Shown piece after piece: positions 56,967 to 58,946 of a stretch of 58,946 nt of DNA. The stretch's first letter is position 1; the number at the start of each line of letters is the position of its first letter. Under the pieces are notes generated by a model, which saw only the letters and a program-made list of their open reading frames with translations, was not told the origin of the DNA and did no database searches. Origin of the DNA: Opitutus sp. (GTDB lineage: Bacteria; Verrucomicrobiota; Verrucomicrobiia; Opitutales; Opitutaceae); contig SIBG01000014.1 of the NCBI GenBank assembly GCA_009695305.1, forward strand, positions 1 to 58,946, given 5' to 3'. Both the position numbers and the translations under genes were made by a program.

Positions 56967-57715
56967 CGCAGTTTGGCCAGGGCCTCGCGGGCGCGCCGCC
57001 AGGCTTCCTCGTCGTATTTCTCGCGCTGCGGCAGCGCGAGTGCCTGGGCAAAGGCCTGCCCGGCGGCGGCGCGCTGGCCGTCGGCGAGCAGGGCAAAGCC
57101 GAGCTCGACGCGGTGCGCGGGCAATTGCGGCGAGAGCTCGACGGCGCGCCGGAGGTGCGTGACAGCCTCGGCGGTGGAGGCGGCGGGGAGATTGCCGTAA
57201 ACGAGTCGGACAAAAAACCGGGTGGCCGCACCGAGCGACGCGATTTCGTAGTGCCAGCGGCCGAGCACGTGGTGCGCGTAGTCGTAGTTGGCATTGAGCG
57301 CGAGTGCCCGCTCGGCATGCTCGCGCACGAGCCGCGAGTATTCGATCTTGGTGCGCGTGTCGGAGTAAGTGCCGAGCTTGCCGTAACTGATCGCGAGCGA
57401 GAGGACGTTGACGGGGTCCTTCGGATCGGCGGCGACGGCGCGTTGGGCGTAGTCGAGCGCGAGGGTGCAATGCCGGGCTTTTTCGGCGACGTCGGGCGTG
57501 TCGAGCGTGAGGTCGGAATATTGCCGGGCGATTTTTTGCAGGAGGAGCGAATCGCCCGGGCGGGCCGCGTCCGCCTGGAGAAAAAAATTAAGCGCGGTCT
57601 TCGAATCGAATTTAGCCTCGGCGGCCAGGGCGTCGCGCACCAGCGAATCGGCGTCGGCGGCCGACGCCGAGACTGGGCCAGCGAGCGCGGCGAGGAGCAG
57701 GCAGGCGTGGCGCAT
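56963..57715 (-). CDS. Exported TPR-like protein
   Basis: The product has 250 residues with a signal peptide at about 1-20 (LLLAALAGPVSASA). The mature part has helical TPR-like units: ALNFFLQADAARPGDSLLL, ALDYAQRAVAADPKDPVNVL, EHAERALALNANYDYAHHVL and HLRRAVELSPQLPAHRVELG. TPR domains bind proteins; no partner is known. It lies three bases downstream of the CFA-synthase-type gene, on the same strand. Confidence 0.85.
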   Translation of the reverse strand: MRHACLLLAALAGPVSASAADADSLVRDALAAEAKFDSKTALNFFLQADAARPGDSLLLQKIARQYSDLTLDTPDVAEKARHCTLALDYAQRAVAADPKDPVNVLSLAISYGKLGTYSDTRTKIEYSRLVREHAERALALNANYDYAHHVLGRWHYEIASLGAATRFFVRLVYGNLPAASTAEAVTHLRRAVELSPQLPAHRVELGFALLADGQRAAAGQAFAQALALPQREKYDEEAWRRAREALAKLR

Positions 57716-57718
57716 GAC

Positions 57719-58729
57719 TCAGGGTTTCTTGAACAGGTAGTGGCTGACGAGCCATTCTTCGCCGCCGCGATAGCCCCAGAGCTCGGCGCAGCTGAGGTAG
57801 AAGACGCGCCAGTAGGCCCACCACTTGGTCGCGTGGGCGGGGCCGTAGGTGGCGGCGAAGAGCGGGAGGATTTCGGCGCGGTGGGCGTCCATATTTTGGA
57901 GCCAGTGCTCGGCGGTCTGTTGGTAGTGACGGCCGTTTACTTTCCAATCGGAGACGAGCTTCAAGTCGTCTTGGAATTGCGGGAGGAGGTCGTGCGCGGG
58001 AATCTGACCTCCGGTGAAGAAGTAGCGACTCATCCAGTCGGAGGCGTCGCGGGCGATGAAATGATAGCTGAGGCGGTGGTGAGTGAAAATGTGGGTGAAC
58101 AGCAGGCCACCGGGCTTCAGCCAGCGGGCGATGTGGGCGAAGAGTAGGGCGTAGTTCTTCAGGTGTTCGAACATCTCGACCGAGACGACGCGGTCAAATT
58201 GCGCGGGCGCGAGGTCGAGGACGTTGATGTCGCAGGTGACGACCGTGAGATTCGTGAGGCCGCGGCGTTTCGCCTCGGCGTCGATGAATTCTTTTTGCGT
58301 GCGGGAGTTCGAGATCGCGGTGAGGCGGGAGCGGGGAAATTTCTCGGCGTTGTAGAGGCAAAGGGAGCCCCAGCCGCAGCCGAGCTCGAGGATGTGTTGG
58401 CCGTCAGCGAGCTGGGCGCGTTCGACGTAGAGCGCGAGCATCGCTTCCTCCGCTTGGTCGAGGGTCTCGGCGCCGCCCGAGTAGAGGCAGCCGGAGTATT
58501 TCAGGCGTCGACCGAGGCAGAGTTGGTAAAAACGCGTGGGGACTTCGTAGTGCTGCTCGTTCGCGGCGGCGGTCTGCTCGGCTAGCGGGCGCGTTCTTAG
58601 GTCGGCGACGTAGGCCGCGCGGTCGTAGACGGCGGACTCGTCGCGGAGGCGTTGGGCGAGCAGGCGGCGGATGCCGAGGCGGAGGAGCCAATCGGGGAGG
58701 AGATTTTTTTCGAGCAGACGGTCGATCAT
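57719..58729 (-). CDS. Cyclopropane-fatty-acid-synthase-type SAM methyltransferase
   Basis: The product has 336 residues. The SAM-binding loop HILELGCGWGSLCLYNAEKF lies near residue 115, followed by ISNSRTQKEFIDAEA, VVSVEMFEHLKNYALLF and the late FTGGQIPAHDLLPQFQ and HWLQNMDAH. This fits the CFA-synthase group, which modifies unsaturated lipids or related substrates. It is shorter than E. coli Cfa, and is closest to the short tuberculostearic-type forms, so cyclopropanation itself is not certain. It shares a strand with the TPR gene. Confidence 0.85.
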   Translation of the reverse strand: MIDRLLEKNLLPDWLLRLGIRRLLAQRLRDESAVYDRAAYVADLRTRPLAEQTAAANEQHYEVPTRFYQLCLGRRLKYSGCLYSGGAETLDQAEEAMLALYVERAQLADGQHILELGCGWGSLCLYNAEKFPRSRLTAISNSRTQKEFIDAEAKRRGLTNLTVVTCDINVLDLAPAQFDRVVSVEMFEHLKNYALLFAHIARWLKPGGLLFTHIFTHHRLSYHFIARDASDWMSRYFFTGGQIPAHDLLPQFQDDLKLVSDWKVNGRHYQQTAEHWLQNMDAHRAEILPLFAATYGPAHATKWWAYWRVFYLSCAELWGYRGGEEWLVSHYLFKKP

Positions 58730-58736
58730 TTTTTAA

Positions 58737-58806
58737 CCACGGATGAACACGGATGGACACGGATAAGACGGAAAACCAATCCGTGTTTATCCGTGTCCAT
58801 CCGTGG
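58737..58806. repeat. Inverted repeat of ACGGATGGACACGGATAA units
   Basis: A perfect 18-bp stem is formed by 58749-58766 and 58787-58804, with a 20-base loop, and the left arm begins with a partial extra copy. This is a common dispersed repeat of the 'ccacggatgaacacggat' kind. It lies just upstream of the CFA-synthase-type gene; the rest of the window to 58946 has no supported gene. Confidence 0.75.
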
Positions 58807-58946
58807 GTGCGATCCCGAAAACCAACCAACCATGAGTGGAAGTCTCATCCGGCCAATTAGGTCGTTTCGCCGAGAAGGTGCGGCAACTGCGTGTCCGCGA
58901 GGACAGGTGGAGAGCAGCCGCGAGCCGAACGAGCAGTCCGCAACGA

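Noticed and set aside
58833..58946. An open frame from an ATG at 58833 to the end of the window
   Set aside because: It is only 38 codons, has codon use unlike the neighbours and shows no known motif.

Overview
The window looks like chromosomal DNA of a high-GC Verrucomicrobiota bacterium, most likely Opitutaceae-like. The pointers are several Tat-signal Gfo/Idh/MocA and TIM-barrel proteins, a DUF1552/DUF1592 pair with a CxxCH haem site, a cytochrome c protein with a large C-terminal propeller-like region, TonB receptors paired with TlpA-type thioredoxins, ECF sigma factors with long C-terminal membrane extensions, and strong GC3 bias. The taxonomic call is an inference from gene content. No rRNA, tRNA, CRISPR array, plasmid origin or intact insertion sequence was recognised.

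Region 1 (1-9.3 kb) has the tail of a TonB-dependent receptor, an exported TlpA-type thioredoxin, a complete TonB receptor and a second exported thioredoxin. A third thioredoxin gene is dead (two frameshifts plus a TGA where Trp is expected). YggS, a LysR regulator and a thioredoxin lipoprotein follow. Region 2 (9.3-20.6 kb) has a GH3-type enzyme, an RluA-type pseudouridine synthase, an internally deleted TonB receptor remnant, a sugar isomerase/epimerase-like protein, a double-thioredoxin protein, and a co-directional run of oxidoreductase, two MFS transporters, a cytidylyltransferase-like enzyme and a MetE-like zinc methyltransferase. Region 3 (20.7-28 kb) has a DcuC-type carrier, an amidohydrolase, a DUF5009-type membrane protein, a Gfo/Idh/MocA protein and an exported esterase.

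Region 4 (28.4-45 kb) starts with the first sigma/partner cassette, which abuts a decayed rhamnogalacturonan-lyase end. It continues with sugar-acid functions (two COG3618-type amidohydrolases, an SDR, SMP-30 and 6-phosphogluconolactonase-like lactonases, an MFS carrier), YchJ, a HbpS/GlcG protein, a lipid kinase and a large cytochrome c/propeller protein. Region 5 (45-54.6 kb) holds the DUF1552/DUF1592 operon and, divergent from it, two more sigma/partner cassettes in tandem. Region 6 (54.6-58.9 kb) has an AAA/DUF4143 ATPase gene between two 139-bp direct repeats, which are copies of the 3' end of an alginate-lyase-like gene. A VOC protein, a TPR protein and a CFA-synthase-type methyltransferase follow.

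The most interesting feature is the cassette present three times (28438-30950, 49481-51984, 52086-54627). An ECF sigma factor is fused through an Ala/Gly-rich linker and a membrane segment to a coiled coil and a helical C-terminal domain. It overlaps by ATGA a second gene encoding a membrane-anchored protein that, on motif evidence, carries the same kind of C-terminal domain. All six proteins share an ordered set of motifs resembling the LTxxQ motif of Spy/CpxP proteins. The simplest reading is a membrane-tethered sigma factor with its own envelope sensor and a paired sensor partner, with no recognisable anti-sigma gene alongside. The sensor role is inference.
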